Source: Bacillota bacterium (GTDB taxonomy: Bacteria > Bacillota_A > Clostridia > Tissierellales > Peptoniphilaceae). From it: DNA of 64,000 nucleotides. Each line of letters begins with the position of its first letter. Within the stretch, counting starts at the first letter, position 1. The DNA lies in contig JAEZWK010000001.1 of the NCBI GenBank assembly GCA_023443045.1, forward strand, positions 1 to 64,000, read 5' to 3'. Below, piece after piece: positions 37,000-45,071 of this stretch. Made by a program: the position numbers and the translations under genes. Under the pieces are notes generated by a model. It was not told the origin of the DNA. It was given only the letters and a program-made list of their open reading frames with translations, and made no database searches.

Positions 37000-37515
37000 A
37001 TGGATATTAAAGAAAAATTAGCAGTTATAGATGATTTTCCTAAAAAAGGTATTTCTTTTAAGGATATTACAACTGTTTTGGAAGATAATGAGGCTTTCAA
37101 GGAGTCTATAAGACTTTTAGCTGAGCCTTTACGCAATTTGGGTATAAAATACATCGTAGCGCCTGAGGCTCGTGGTTTTGTTTTTGGTTGCCCTGTTAGT
37201 TTGGAATTAGGAGTTGGATTTATTCCTATCAGAAAAGAGGGTAAATTGCCTCGTGAGACTATAAGCTACACATATGATAAGGAGTATGGCACAGACACTT
37301 TATATATGCACAAAGATGCTCTAAAGCCAGGAGATAAAGTAGCGATCATAGATGATCTTTTAGCAACTGGTGGCACTATTCAGGCTGTGACCAATTTGGT
37401 TAAGCTTAGTGGAGCTGAAGTTGTAAAAATAGGATTTTTGATTGAACTTACTGGTTTAAAGGGACGTGATAAACTACCGGACTGTGTTTATTCGATCGTT
37501 AAATATGAGTTCTAG
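37000..37515 (+). CDS. apt: Adenine phosphoribosyltransferase
   Basis: The 171-residue purine-salvage enzyme converts adenine and PRPP to AMP. It has DFPKKGISFKDITTVLED near the start, APEARGFVFGCPVSLELG and the PRPP motif VAIIDDLLATGGTIQAV (about residue 120). ATG 37000 is chosen because AGGA lies 9 nt upstream; the in-frame ATG at 36991 directly abuts that site. It ends the parAB-linked gene train. Confidence 0.94.
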   Translation: MDIKEKLAVIDDFPKKGISFKDITTVLEDNEAFKESIRLLAEPLRNLGIKYIVAPEARGFVFGCPVSLELGVGFIPIRKEGKLPRETISYTYDKEYGTDTLYMHKDALKPGDKVAIIDDLLATGGTIQAVTNLVKLSGAEVVKIGFLIELTGLKGRDKLPDCVYSIVKYEF

Positions 37516-37616
37516 ATAGATTTTTTCTATCGAAATTTGATTTTTGATTAATTTTTTCTATTTAAATTGATAGAAATGGCTAATTTGTATAAAATATATA
37601 TGTTTTGGAGGGACTT

Positions 37617-37964
37617 TTGAAAGTATATTGTTACAGTAAATGTTCTACTTGTAGACAATTGATCAGACTATTGGACGAAAAGAAGATTAATTATGAGTAT
37701 ATAGAGCTTTCAGAGATGAAAGATTTTAACGAAGATTTTGTAAGAGATATTTTTAATAGATCTGGTGGGAATATAACCAAGATTTTTAATACCAGCGGTA
37801 AAGTATATCGTGAAAAGAAATTGAGAAATGTTATTCCCAATATTTCAGAAGATGAAGCTCTAAAACTAATCAATTCTTTTGCAGTGATAAGAAGACCTAT
37901 TATAGATACAGGCAGCAAAGTATACATCGGTCCCGGTGCCAAAAAATATGTTATGAGCTTGTAG
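37617..37964 (+). CDS. ArsC/Spx-family thioredoxin-fold protein
   Basis: The 115-residue protein begins VYCYSKCSTCRQLIRLL with a CxxC pair, and carries FNTSGKVYRE and IRRPIID further on, the ArsC/Spx/YffB fold. Spx proteins bind the RNA polymerase alpha subunit under disulfide stress; ArsC proteins reduce arsenate. The CxxC is compatible with an Spx/MgsR-like regulator, but no ars genes or other clue decides. The start is TTG 37617, placed 5 nt after a GGAGG site. Confidence 0.75.
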   Translation: MKVYCYSKCSTCRQLIRLLDEKKINYEYIELSEMKDFNEDFVRDIFNRSGGNITKIFNTSGKVYREKKLRNVIPNISEDEALKLINSFAVIRRPIIDTGSKVYIGPGAKKYVMSL

Positions 37965-37972
37965 GAGAAGTT

Positions 37973-39067
37973 ATGAAAAAGTTATTTTTAATTTTTAGTT
38001 TTTTAATTTGTGCTTTCATGATTGTGGGGTGCAAAAATGATGTTTCTGAAAATACTAATGATAGCACAAAAAACGTAGTTGATGAAGAGAAAAAATCAGA
38101 TGAAAACACTGATGCTAAAGAAGATGAGAAGCTTGATTTTTCTGGTAGAACTTTAAATGTTATAGCTACCAGTGAAAAGTATCAGAAGTTATTTGATCTA
38201 TTTACTGAAAAAACTGGTGCGAAAGTAGAATTTTTATCTATGAGTAGCGGAGATGTTTTGTCCCGTATAAAAGCTGAAGGAAAGCCAGTGAGCGATCTAT
38301 GGTTTGGTGGCGGATTGGATGCATTTTTAAGCGCTAAGGAAAGTGGTTTTTTAGATTCATATATTCCTAAAGAAGCTGATAAGGTTGATGAGCGTTTTAG
38401 AGATAAAGATGGATACTGGATTGCTAAAGGTCTTACTGTAGTTGGACTTTTAGTAAATGAAGAAATGCTAAAAGAAAAAGGCTTAGAAGTTCCTAAGACT
38501 TTAGAGGAGATCAAAGATCCTAAATATAAAGATTTGGTTATTATGAGTACTCCAGAAGTAAGTGGAACTATGTTTGCTTTTGTAAAAGGTATTTTGGATA
38601 AATATGGCGAAGAAGAAGGATATAAATATTTAGAAGAATTAAATAATAATATTCCATTCTACGGCAAAAGAGGTAAAGATCCTCAAGAAAAAACTGTTGC
38701 CGGTGAATTTGCTATAGGTATTATACCTATTGATAAATCAGCTTTTGATGCTGCAAAGGAATATAATCTAACAGCTATATATCCTGAAGATGGTATCGCG
38801 TGGGTTCCAGAAGGAGTTGCAGTTTTTAAAGACTCTCCTGGTAGTGATATGGCTAAAGCTTTTATAGATTTCATGTTACTTGATGAAAACCAAGAATTAT
38901 TGGCTGAATTAGATGGTAAAGATGGAAATCAAATGATCAAACAAGGTGTTAGCGGATATAAATTGGGGTTAGATAAAGCTTTGTTGATCGATGAAAAGAT
39001 CGAAGAATTCGGATCCAAAAGAGATGAGATCTTAAATAGATTTAAAGAAATTACTAAAGATAAATAG
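37973..39067 (+). CDS. ABC importer solute-binding lipoprotein (Fe3+-type)
   Basis: The 364-residue protein has a lipoprotein signal ending MIVGC (Cys20), an acidic linker (about residues 22-55), then a periplasmic-binding-fold domain: LNVIATSEKYQKLFDLFTEK, WFGGGLDAFLSA and WVPEGVAVFKDSPG. It resembles the extracellular class-6/8 family that binds ferric iron, and also the 2-aminoethylphosphonate binders. It is followed at 2 nt by the fused permease and then by the ATPase, so the three form one importer. The substrate is inferred. Confidence 0.83.
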   Translation: MKKLFLIFSFLICAFMIVGCKNDVSENTNDSTKNVVDEEKKSDENTDAKEDEKLDFSGRTLNVIATSEKYQKLFDLFTEKTGAKVEFLSMSSGDVLSRIKAEGKPVSDLWFGGGLDAFLSAKESGFLDSYIPKEADKVDERFRDKDGYWIAKGLTVVGLLVNEEMLKEKGLEVPKTLEEIKDPKYKDLVIMSTPEVSGTMFAFVKGILDKYGEEEGYKYLEELNNNIPFYGKRGKDPQEKTVAGEFAIGIIPIDKSAFDAAKEYNLTAIYPEDGIAWVPEGVAVFKDSPGSDMAKAFIDFMLLDENQELLAELDGKDGNQMIKQGVSGYKLGLDKALLIDEKIEEFGSKRDEILNRFKEITKDK

Positions 39068-39069
39068 AG

Positions 39070-40683
39070 GTGTTTATGAAAAGGCGTTTGTTGTATTTAG
39101 ATAGATTAATTATAATAAGCGTCTTTTTTGTTATCTTTTTATTTATTTTGTTCCCCATTATTCAATCTTTTTATTTTACATTTATAGAAGAAAAAGATGC
39201 CTTTAAGGTATTTAGCGATTTAATTGTAGAGCATAAAAAGACTATCTACAATTCGATAATGTTAGCGTGTTTGACGGGAATTGTATCCAGCATTATGAGC
39301 GTGTTTGTAGGACTATCACTTTCTTTTTCCAAGGGAATATATTATAGATTTTTAAAAGCGATAATGTTTATAGCTATGATATCTCCTCCCTTTGTTATGA
39401 GTCTTACATATATAAATTTGTTTGGAAGAAATGGCTTTATTACCAAGGAAATTTTGAATTTAAGTTTTAATCCATATGGACTTATGGGGGTGCTTATTAT
39501 ACAGAGTCTTTCATATGTGCCACTATCCAGTCTCATGATAGAAAATGCCTGCTACAATTTGAATAGAGATGTTATAGATGCATCATTTGATTTGGGAAAA
39601 TCTTTTTTTCAAACTCTCAGAAAGATTGTTTTACCACTTCTATGGCCCAGCATAAAGATTGTTTTTATTTTAAACTTTATGAAGAGCATTTCAGATTTTT
39701 CCACCCCGCAGATAATCGGCGGAAAATTTCAGACACTTGCAAGCGAAAGCTATTTATATATGGTGACGGAAGGCTCTTTACTAAAGGCCTGTATTTTAAA
39801 TATTATAATTTTTCTGCCCTGCATTTTTATTTTCTATTTTTATAAAAAATATAATGATTCCATCCCTACAAATAATTACAATAAAATGTCTGATCTAAAA
39901 ATGAGTGGTAATATATTGAGATTTGTAAAAACAATTGGTTTTGTGATTACATTTGTGATTTTATTAGAATATTTATCTCTTGTTTTGGAGGCGTTTACCA
40001 AGGGTAGAATTAGAGATTTGAATTTTACTTTAGAATTTTTTATAGAGTCTCATATGTATCTTAGATATTCTTTTTTGAGAAGTATCATCTATAGTTTGTT
40101 TGCTAGCTTTATTTCGGTGTTTTTATCAAGTGTATATGTATACGCCAAAAGGACTATCAATTCCGCTTTTATAAAGAAATTTGATTATATTAGTATGTTA
40201 CCTTTTGCTATTCCGGGGACTTTTTTTGGTATAAGTTATATCTATGCTTTTAGGTCCTATCCCTTTTATTTAACTGGCACAGCTACAATTATTATTATGA
40301 ATATGCTTTTCAAACAATTTCCACTTTCTGTGAGTTCTTTAGAAGATGGTGTAAATAGAATGGATATGAATCTTTTTGATGCAGTTTTGGATACTGGTAG
40401 AGATAGAATTTATATTTTAAAAGATGTCATTGTTCCACTAAATTTGCGATATATATTTTTAGGCTTTGTAAATACATTTATTAAATCTATGACGACGGTG
40501 GGTTCTATAATGTTTTTGGTATATCCGGGAACGAAGCTTGCCACCATCACTTTATTTGATGTGATTAATTCTGGTAAATATCATGTAGGAAGTGTAATTG
40601 CGCTTTATATTATACTATTTTGTACGGTTATAAGCTTGATATGTAAATATATTTTTAATCGATTGGAAAAGAAAGATGAATGA
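39070..40683 (+). CDS. ABC importer permease, fused double-domain (FbpB-like)
   Basis: The 537-residue protein carries about twelve membrane helices in two similar halves, each with an EAA-type loop (DASFDLGKSFFQTLRKIVLP and DAVLDTGRDRIYILKDVIVP). This tandem arrangement is typical of FbpB/CysT-type iron and phosphonate permeases, where one polypeptide supplies both halves of the channel. It overlaps the ATPase gene by 8 nt. Confidence 0.87.
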   Translation: MFMKRRLLYLDRLIIISVFFVIFLFILFPIIQSFYFTFIEEKDAFKVFSDLIVEHKKTIYNSIMLACLTGIVSSIMSVFVGLSLSFSKGIYYRFLKAIMFIAMISPPFVMSLTYINLFGRNGFITKEILNLSFNPYGLMGVLIIQSLSYVPLSSLMIENACYNLNRDVIDASFDLGKSFFQTLRKIVLPLLWPSIKIVFILNFMKSISDFSTPQIIGGKFQTLASESYLYMVTEGSLLKACILNIIIFLPCIFIFYFYKKYNDSIPTNNYNKMSDLKMSGNILRFVKTIGFVITFVILLEYLSLVLEAFTKGRIRDLNFTLEFFIESHMYLRYSFLRSIIYSLFASFISVFLSSVYVYAKRTINSAFIKKFDYISMLPFAIPGTFFGISYIYAFRSYPFYLTGTATIIIMNMLFKQFPLSVSSLEDGVNRMDMNLFDAVLDTGRDRIYILKDVIVPLNLRYIFLGFVNTFIKSMTTVGSIMFLVYPGTKLATITLFDVINSGKYHVGSVIALYIILFCTVISLICKYIFNRLEKKDE

Positions 40684-41608
40684 TTTAGTTTTAGAATTAA
40701 AAAATATAAAAAAAGAGTTTAAAAAAAACGTCGTATTAGAAAATATAGATTTTTGTGTCAATAGAGGTGAACTCATAAGTCTTTTAGGAGCTAGCGGCAG
40801 TGGTAAATCCACCATCCTAAAAATTATAGGTGGTTTTTTAAAGCCGGATAGAGGAGAAATATTTTTGGAAGGTAAAAATATAACTCATATACCACCTAAT
40901 GAGCGAGAAGTGAGAACTATTTTTCAGAGTTATGCACTTTTTCCTCATATGGATGTGCTAAAAAATATTGAATATGGTATGAAATCAAAAGATGATATGA
41001 ATTATCTAGATTATGTACTAGAAATTACCAATTTAAAAAAGATCACCCACAGGTATGAAAAAAATTTATCCGGCGGAGAAAAGCAAAGAGTGGCTATAGC
41101 GCGCGCCATAATATCACGTCCTAAAGTTTTGCTGCTAGATGAACCGCTTAGCAATCTAGATCAGAAGCTGAGGATAAATCTTTCATACAATATACGCAAA
41201 CTAAATAAAGAGCTGAAGCTATCTTTCGTCTTTGTAACTCATGATCAGGAGGAAGCATTTTCCATTTCAGATAGAGTGCTACTTTTAAAAGATGGAAGAA
41301 TTATAGAAAATGATACGCCCAAAAATCTTTATTATGACCCCAAAAACCGCTACACTCTTGAATTTGTTGGGGATAAAAATATAAGGGGTGAACTTTACTC
41401 CATACCGGAAGAAATAGAAATTGTAGATGGAGATAGATACAAAATCGAAAATATAATATTTAAAGGAAAAACTGTAGATATTATTTTTGAAGAAATTGCT
41501 ACAAAAGAAAAGATTCGCGTCACCAAATTTAGATTCGACTTAGATTTAGAAAAAAAATATGATTTAAAAATAAATTGGAAATCAATAAAAACCAATGAAA
41601 AACTGTGA
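40676..41608 (+). CDS. ABC importer ATP-binding protein (FbpC/PotA-like)
   Basis: The 310-residue ATPase has Walker A LLGASGSGKSTILKIIGG (about residue 38), the Q loop IFQSYALFPHM, signature LSGGEKQRVAIARA (about residue 130) and Walker B VLLLDEPLSNLDQ. About 80 C-terminal residues form a TOBE-like regulatory part. Its last 27 nt overlap the end of the convergent lrgB gene. Confidence 0.9.
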   Translation: MNDLVLELKNIKKEFKKNVVLENIDFCVNRGELISLLGASGSGKSTILKIIGGFLKPDRGEIFLEGKNITHIPPNEREVRTIFQSYALFPHMDVLKNIEYGMKSKDDMNYLDYVLEITNLKKITHRYEKNLSGGEKQRVAIARAIISRPKVLLLDEPLSNLDQKLRINLSYNIRKLNKELKLSFVFVTHDQEEAFSISDRVLLLKDGRIIENDTPKNLYYDPKNRYTLEFVGDKNIRGELYSIPEEIEIVDGDRYKIENIIFKGKTVDIIFEEIATKEKIRVTKFRFDLDLEKKYDLKINWKSIKTNEKL

Positions 41609-42265
41609 AAATAATACTGTGAGTATTCCACTAAATGCAAGCGATAATGATGATATCGCTCCTTCCAGTTCGCCGAGTTCCATCGCTTTTGATGTGCCCA
41701 TCGCATGAGATGCACTTCCAAGAGCTAGCCCGCGTGAAACTGGATTTTTTATTTTCAAAAATTTAAATACAAATGAGCATATTATATTTCCCAAAAGTCC
41801 GGTAATAACTATAGATACAGCAGTGATTTGCGGATAACCACCTAAATCTTCACTCATCGGCATACCGATTGCTGTGGTAATGGATTTGGGTAAAAGCGTT
41901 ACAAACTCTTTGAATTCGAGATTGAAAAATTTGCACATAATAAGTATGGTTACAAAACTTGATATAACCCCTATAATAATTCCAGTGGTTATAGCTAGAA
42001 AATTTCTTTTTAAATGATTTAATTCTCTATATAGAGGTAGCGCAAGACTTACTGTTGCCATATTCAAAAGATATGACACATATTTTGCGCCATATTCATA
42101 ATCATAGAAATCTATATGAAATATTGATAAAAAAGATATTAAAAGTATTGTAGCTATAATTAGTGGATTAAAAAGGGAAAGTTTTATCTTTTTAGAAAGA
42201 ATCATACCTATGTAATAAAAAAATAGAGTCAAAAAAAGTCCAAAAGTTATATTATTATTTAACAT
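41582..42265 (-). CDS. lrgB: LrgB/CidB family membrane protein
   Basis: The 227-residue polytopic protein has the LrgB landmarks LLPKSITTAIGMPMSEDLGG (about residue 115), GLLGNIICSFVFKFLKI and the C-terminal GLALGSASHAMGTSKAMELG. LrgAB/CidAB proteins affect murein hydrolase activity or act as carboxylate exporters in other Firmicutes. I start at ATG 42265, after GGGAGAAG. The gene overlaps the end of lrgA by 11 nt. Confidence 0.9.
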   Translation of the reverse strand: MLNNNITFGLFLTLFFYYIGMILSKKIKLSLFNPLIIATILLISFLSIFHIDFYDYEYGAKYVSYLLNMATVSLALPLYRELNHLKRNFLAITTGIIIGVISSFVTILIMCKFFNLEFKEFVTLLPKSITTAIGMPMSEDLGGYPQITAVSIVITGLLGNIICSFVFKFLKIKNPVSRGLALGSASHAMGTSKAMELGELEGAISSLSLAFSGILTVLFSQFFIGFY

Positions 42266-42614
42266 TTTTCTTCTCCCTGTCAATTATTAGATCTGTTATT
42301 TTTCCAGAAAGTCCCATAACTAAAAATGTGGATACAACAATTATACAAATTAGCGGAAGTAAAAAGCTTTTTAGATCTTGCCATACAATTATGAGACTAA
42401 CGCAGGCAGGCAAAAACATAATTGGCATAATATCTATAAAAAAATTAGCAGTTTCTCTTATTTGATCAGTTTTTATTACTTTTAAATTTAGTAATACAAA
42501 CATTATAATCAGTCCATATATCGAGCTTGGGATTTTAAAAGGAATAGCCCATTTTAGGATTTCTCCTACAAAGCTGATTCCCATAATAATTATTATTTGT
42601 TTTAAGTATTTCAT
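42255..42614 (-). CDS. lrgA: LrgA/CidA family holin-like protein
   Basis: The 119-residue protein has four membrane helices. The family pattern PFKIPSSIYGLIIMFVLLNL and FFIDIMPIMFLPACVSLI is clear. It forms a pair with LrgB. ATG 42614 follows AGAGG by 6 nt; the upstream in-frame GTG 42620 lies within that site. No lytSR regulators are nearby. Confidence 0.88.
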   Translation of the reverse strand: MKYLKQIIIIMGISFVGEILKWAIPFKIPSSIYGLIIMFVLLNLKVIKTDQIRETANFFIDIMPIMFLPACVSLIIVWQDLKSFLLPLICIIVVSTFLVMGLSGKITDLIIDREKKNVK

Positions 42615-42708
42615 AGTCACCTCTCATATATTATAGCAGAATTAAAAATGGTAAATCTAGAATTTTATTTAATTTATAAATTTTTTAAAAAAATTTTGCA
42701 AAAACATA

Positions 42709-42737
42709 TTGACAAAGTATAAAATATATAATATATT
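42709..42737 (+). promoter_or_regulatory. Promoter of the orphan small RNA
   Basis: Perfect -35 TTGACA (42709-42714) and TATATT (42732-42737) with 17-nt spacing. No reading frame follows before a terminator about 80 nt downstream. Confidence 0.72.
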
Positions 42738-42743
42738 ATATAT

Positions 42744-42838
42744 ATAATTTTTTTCATGACACCTTCTGATAAACAGAAAGTGAAAAACTACTATTCTATG
42801 ATTTAAAAAAGTCCCTTTCGCGAGGGGATTTTTTTTAT
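42744..42838 (+). ncRNA. Candidate orphan small RNA
   Basis: A strong promoter and a strong terminator (42811-42838; TCCCTT/GAGGGGA hairpin with T-rich tail) enclose about 70 nt without a ribosome binding site or frame. The segment can fold into a hairpin CAC-c-TTCTG / CAGAA-a-GTG with loop ATAAA (42760-42782), closed from outside by TCAT (42754-42757) with ATGA (42798-42801). I do not recognise a known riboswitch or housekeeping RNA. The next plus-strand coding sequence is a dead gene over 1 kb away, so it does not look like a leader. Confidence 0.55.
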
Positions 42839-42877
42839 TTATAAAATTGATACATAGAACATTTTTCGCCATAAAAG

Positions 42878-42906
42878 TAAAAAAATAACCTGAAAACAGG
42901 TTATAA
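42878..42906 (-). terminator. Terminator of the DegV gene
   Basis: On the complement, ATAACCTG-TTTT-CAGGTTAT is followed by a T-rich run. It overlaps the degV stop codon. Confidence 0.8.
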
Positions 42907-43752
42907 ATTAAAATCGTGATTCATAATTACAGCTCCTACCAAACTATCTCCAGTATGCACTCCTAGAGCTGCGGTTACATTGTTTTCTCTATAAAATTTT
43001 GCGTTTTTAATCACATTTTCTATATTTGATTTTACTTCGTTCAAGCCCTCTATATTATTCCCATGACATAGAAATAATTCATAATCGCCGTTAGCATTTT
43101 CTTCCATAAGAGATGCTAATTTTTTGTATGCATTTTTTAAGCCCTTTACTTTTTGGAATGTATATAAAGCACCATCTTGGTCGCAGGAAATTATGGGATA
43201 TATTTTTAAAATTTTAGCTATAGCTCCTGATACTTTTCCTACTCTACCACCTTTTATGAGATATTCTAAAGTGCTAAGAGTAAAATAACCGTGGCAGTTA
43301 TCAAAATTTTTGGTCAAAAGTCTAGCTATTTCATCATATGAAAATCCTCTTTTTTTGCATTCTACAGCAAATCTTACATAGCTTCCCGCCATTATACCCA
43401 TTCTTTTTGTATCAAACACAAAAGCATCTGTATTTGTTTGTTCTACAGCACTTCTTATGCTTTGGTAAGTACCGGAAGCGGTACTTGAAAAAGTGATTAT
43501 AATAAATTTATTATAACCTTCTTTTTTTAGATCTTCTAAAATCTGAGAAACTTCATATACCGTAGGCATAGATGTTTTTGGGACTTCAACTTTAAAATTT
43601 TCATATATTTCCTGTGCGCTGATTTCATATTGATCTAGATATTCTCTATCAGAATAAATAATATGCACAGGAATCAATTTTACATTCATCTCATGTGCTT
43701 CTTGTATATTTATATCACATGCACTATCACAAAGTATTGCTATCTTTTCCAA
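42901..43752 (-). CDS. DegV family fatty-acid-binding protein
   Basis: The 283-residue DegV-fold protein has an N-terminal IAILCDSACDINIQEAHEM, the fatty-acid pocket segments TSMPTVYEVSQILEDLKKEG and ITFSSTASGTYQSI, and YLIKGGRVGKVSGAIAK. DegV/FakB proteins hold a fatty acid for phosphorylation by the kinase FakA. No fakA is in this window. The gene stands alone on the minus strand with its own terminator. Confidence 0.9.
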   Translation of the reverse strand: MEKIAILCDSACDINIQEAHEMNVKLIPVHIIYSDREYLDQYEISAQEIYENFKVEVPKTSMPTVYEVSQILEDLKKEGYNKFIIITFSSTASGTYQSIRSAVEQTNTDAFVFDTKRMGIMAGSYVRFAVECKKRGFSYDEIARLLTKNFDNCHGYFTLSTLEYLIKGGRVGKVSGAIAKILKIYPIISCDQDGALYTFQKVKGLKNAYKKLASLMEENANGDYELFLCHGNNIEGLNEVKSNIENVIKNAKFYRENNVTAALGVHTGDSLVGAVIMNHDFNL

Positions 43753-43961
43753 CTAATCACCTCATCTAAATTATACCAAAACAAGAATTTGAAAAGCAAA
43801 CGAATTTAACGACATGCTATAAAGTGAGTTGTAGACGAGCTTTGGGGGATATAAATTTTTCTTAAGTTATTTTTTGTTGATAAAGCTAAAATAATCTCTT
43901 TTTCCTTCCAAAACTTCAGTATAGAATTTATTTTTTTATTTATATAGTCAATACTTTCTTT
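43753..43961. other. Spacer without a supported gene
   Basis: This stretch lies between degV and the aldo/keto-reductase relic and holds the degV promoter region. A minus-strand frame with a helical, charged translation (around 43810-43975) has no start or family match, so I see nothing further here that can be supported. Confidence 0.4.
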
Positions 43962-44219
43962 CAGATCTTTCTAAAATATTTAACAAAAAATGATATAATC
44001 GTTTTAGCTAAGACCACAAATATAGATAGAATGAAAGAAAATATTTCGATTTTTGATTTTGAATTGAATCAGGATGATATGAATGAAATAAAATCTTTAG
44101 ATGGTAAAAAGAGTCTGTTTTTTTATCATCAGGATGTTTTCGACGGTCAGATTTTGATACTGTCGTATATGAAAGAAGAAAATAATTTTAAATCTATGGT
44201 TTATAGCTTATATGTATAA
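43962..44219 (+). pseudogene. C-terminal remnant of an aldo/keto reductase
   Basis: The frame reads LKYLTKNDIIVLAKTTNIDR, then RMKENISIFDFELNQDDMNE and IKSLDGKKSLFFYHQD. This matches the last 80 residues of NADPH-dependent aldo/keto reductases, where the Lys/Thr and Arg residues bind the cofactor phosphate. The TIM-barrel body with the catalytic Asp, Tyr, Lys and His is missing and no ribosome binding site precedes the first ATG at 44031. It is a relic; its final 20 residues have diverged. Confidence 0.75.
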
Positions 44220-44238
44220 AAAAAAGCACCTAAGTGCT
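44217..44238 (-). terminator. Terminator of the Cof-type phosphatase gene
   Basis: On the complement, AGCACTTAGGTGCT is followed by a run of T residues. The hairpin overlaps the stop codon at 44237-44239. Confidence 0.72.
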
Positions 44239-45004
44239 ATGAATTAATTATATCTAAAATTTTAATCACTCCACCTTCTTTTGCGGATGGAATTATTTTA
44301 TCTGCAACCTGTATAAGCTCTGGATATCCATCTTCTACAGATATGCCAATTTTTGCATATTTTACCATTTCAATATCATTTTCTGCATCTCCTACACAGA
44401 TGATGGAATCACGTGTAAATCCAAAAATTTCTCTTAGTTTTTCGATTCCGCTTGCTTTTGAGACATGTCTATTATTTATATCGAAAAAGACATCATTCCA
44501 TCTGGCTATATGAAGCAGAGGAAGTCCTTTGGCAAAAATTTCGTCCACTTTTTCATCTGCATAGACGCTAACCTGAAATACTGCGTGCGGAATTTCGTTT
44601 TGAGTAAAGATTTTAAAATCATTTTCTACTCTTTTTTTAATTTCAAAGTTTTCCACACTGGCGTTGAATAAAATTCCATTTTCTAAAGTCGTCCACAAAA
44701 TAGGAACATCACATTTTTTGTGAAGTGCATCTATTTGCTCTAAAGTCTGCTCTGGAAAAGCTTCCATGTGTACTGGATTTCCATCTATATAGCATACTCC
44801 CCCATTTAAGCAAACATATGCATCAAAAAGTCCGGAATCTTTTATATATGGCGGAATATTTAAAAAATGTCTCCCGGTTGCTATATATAAATTATGTCCT
44901 TCTTCTTTTAATTTTTTAAGACCCTCATAAATTGAATCGGGCCATACTTTTACATCAAAAGGTAACAATGTACCATCTATATCGAAAAAAATATTATAAA
45001 TCAT
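44237..45004 (-). CDS. Cof-type HAD-superfamily phosphatase
   Basis: The 255-residue haloacid-dehalogenase phosphatase has motif I FFDIDGTLLPFD (residues about 6-17), motif II LYIATGR and motif IV CVGDAENDIEMVKYAKIGI (about residue 210). A C2-type cap lies between. Family members dephosphorylate sugar phosphates, flavin or pyridoxal phosphates with low specificity. It diverges from the lysine-rich protein gene at 45072. Confidence 0.9.
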   Translation of the reverse strand: MIYNIFFDIDGTLLPFDVKVWPDSIYEGLKKLKEEGHNLYIATGRHFLNIPPYIKDSGLFDAYVCLNGGVCYIDGNPVHMEAFPEQTLEQIDALHKKCDVPILWTTLENGILFNASVENFEIKKRVENDFKIFTQNEIPHAVFQVSVYADEKVDEIFAKGLPLLHIARWNDVFFDINNRHVSKASGIEKLREIFGFTRDSIICVGDAENDIEMVKYAKIGISVEDGYPELIQVADKIIPSAKEGGVIKILDIINS

Positions 45005-45071
45005 TTTTATATTTTACCAATATTGTAAAGAATTGTCAAATTTGTGGTATAATAAAAAGAGGAGGAATTTT

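Noticed and set aside
36991..37002. Earlier apt start at ATG 36991
   Set aside because: The AGGA site abuts it with no spacing, while ATG 37000 has proper 9-nt spacing.
43810..43975. Minus-strand frame with helical charged translation that might be a MerR-type C terminus
   Set aside because: No start codon, no DNA-binding domain and only vague resemblance; not enough to call a gene relic.
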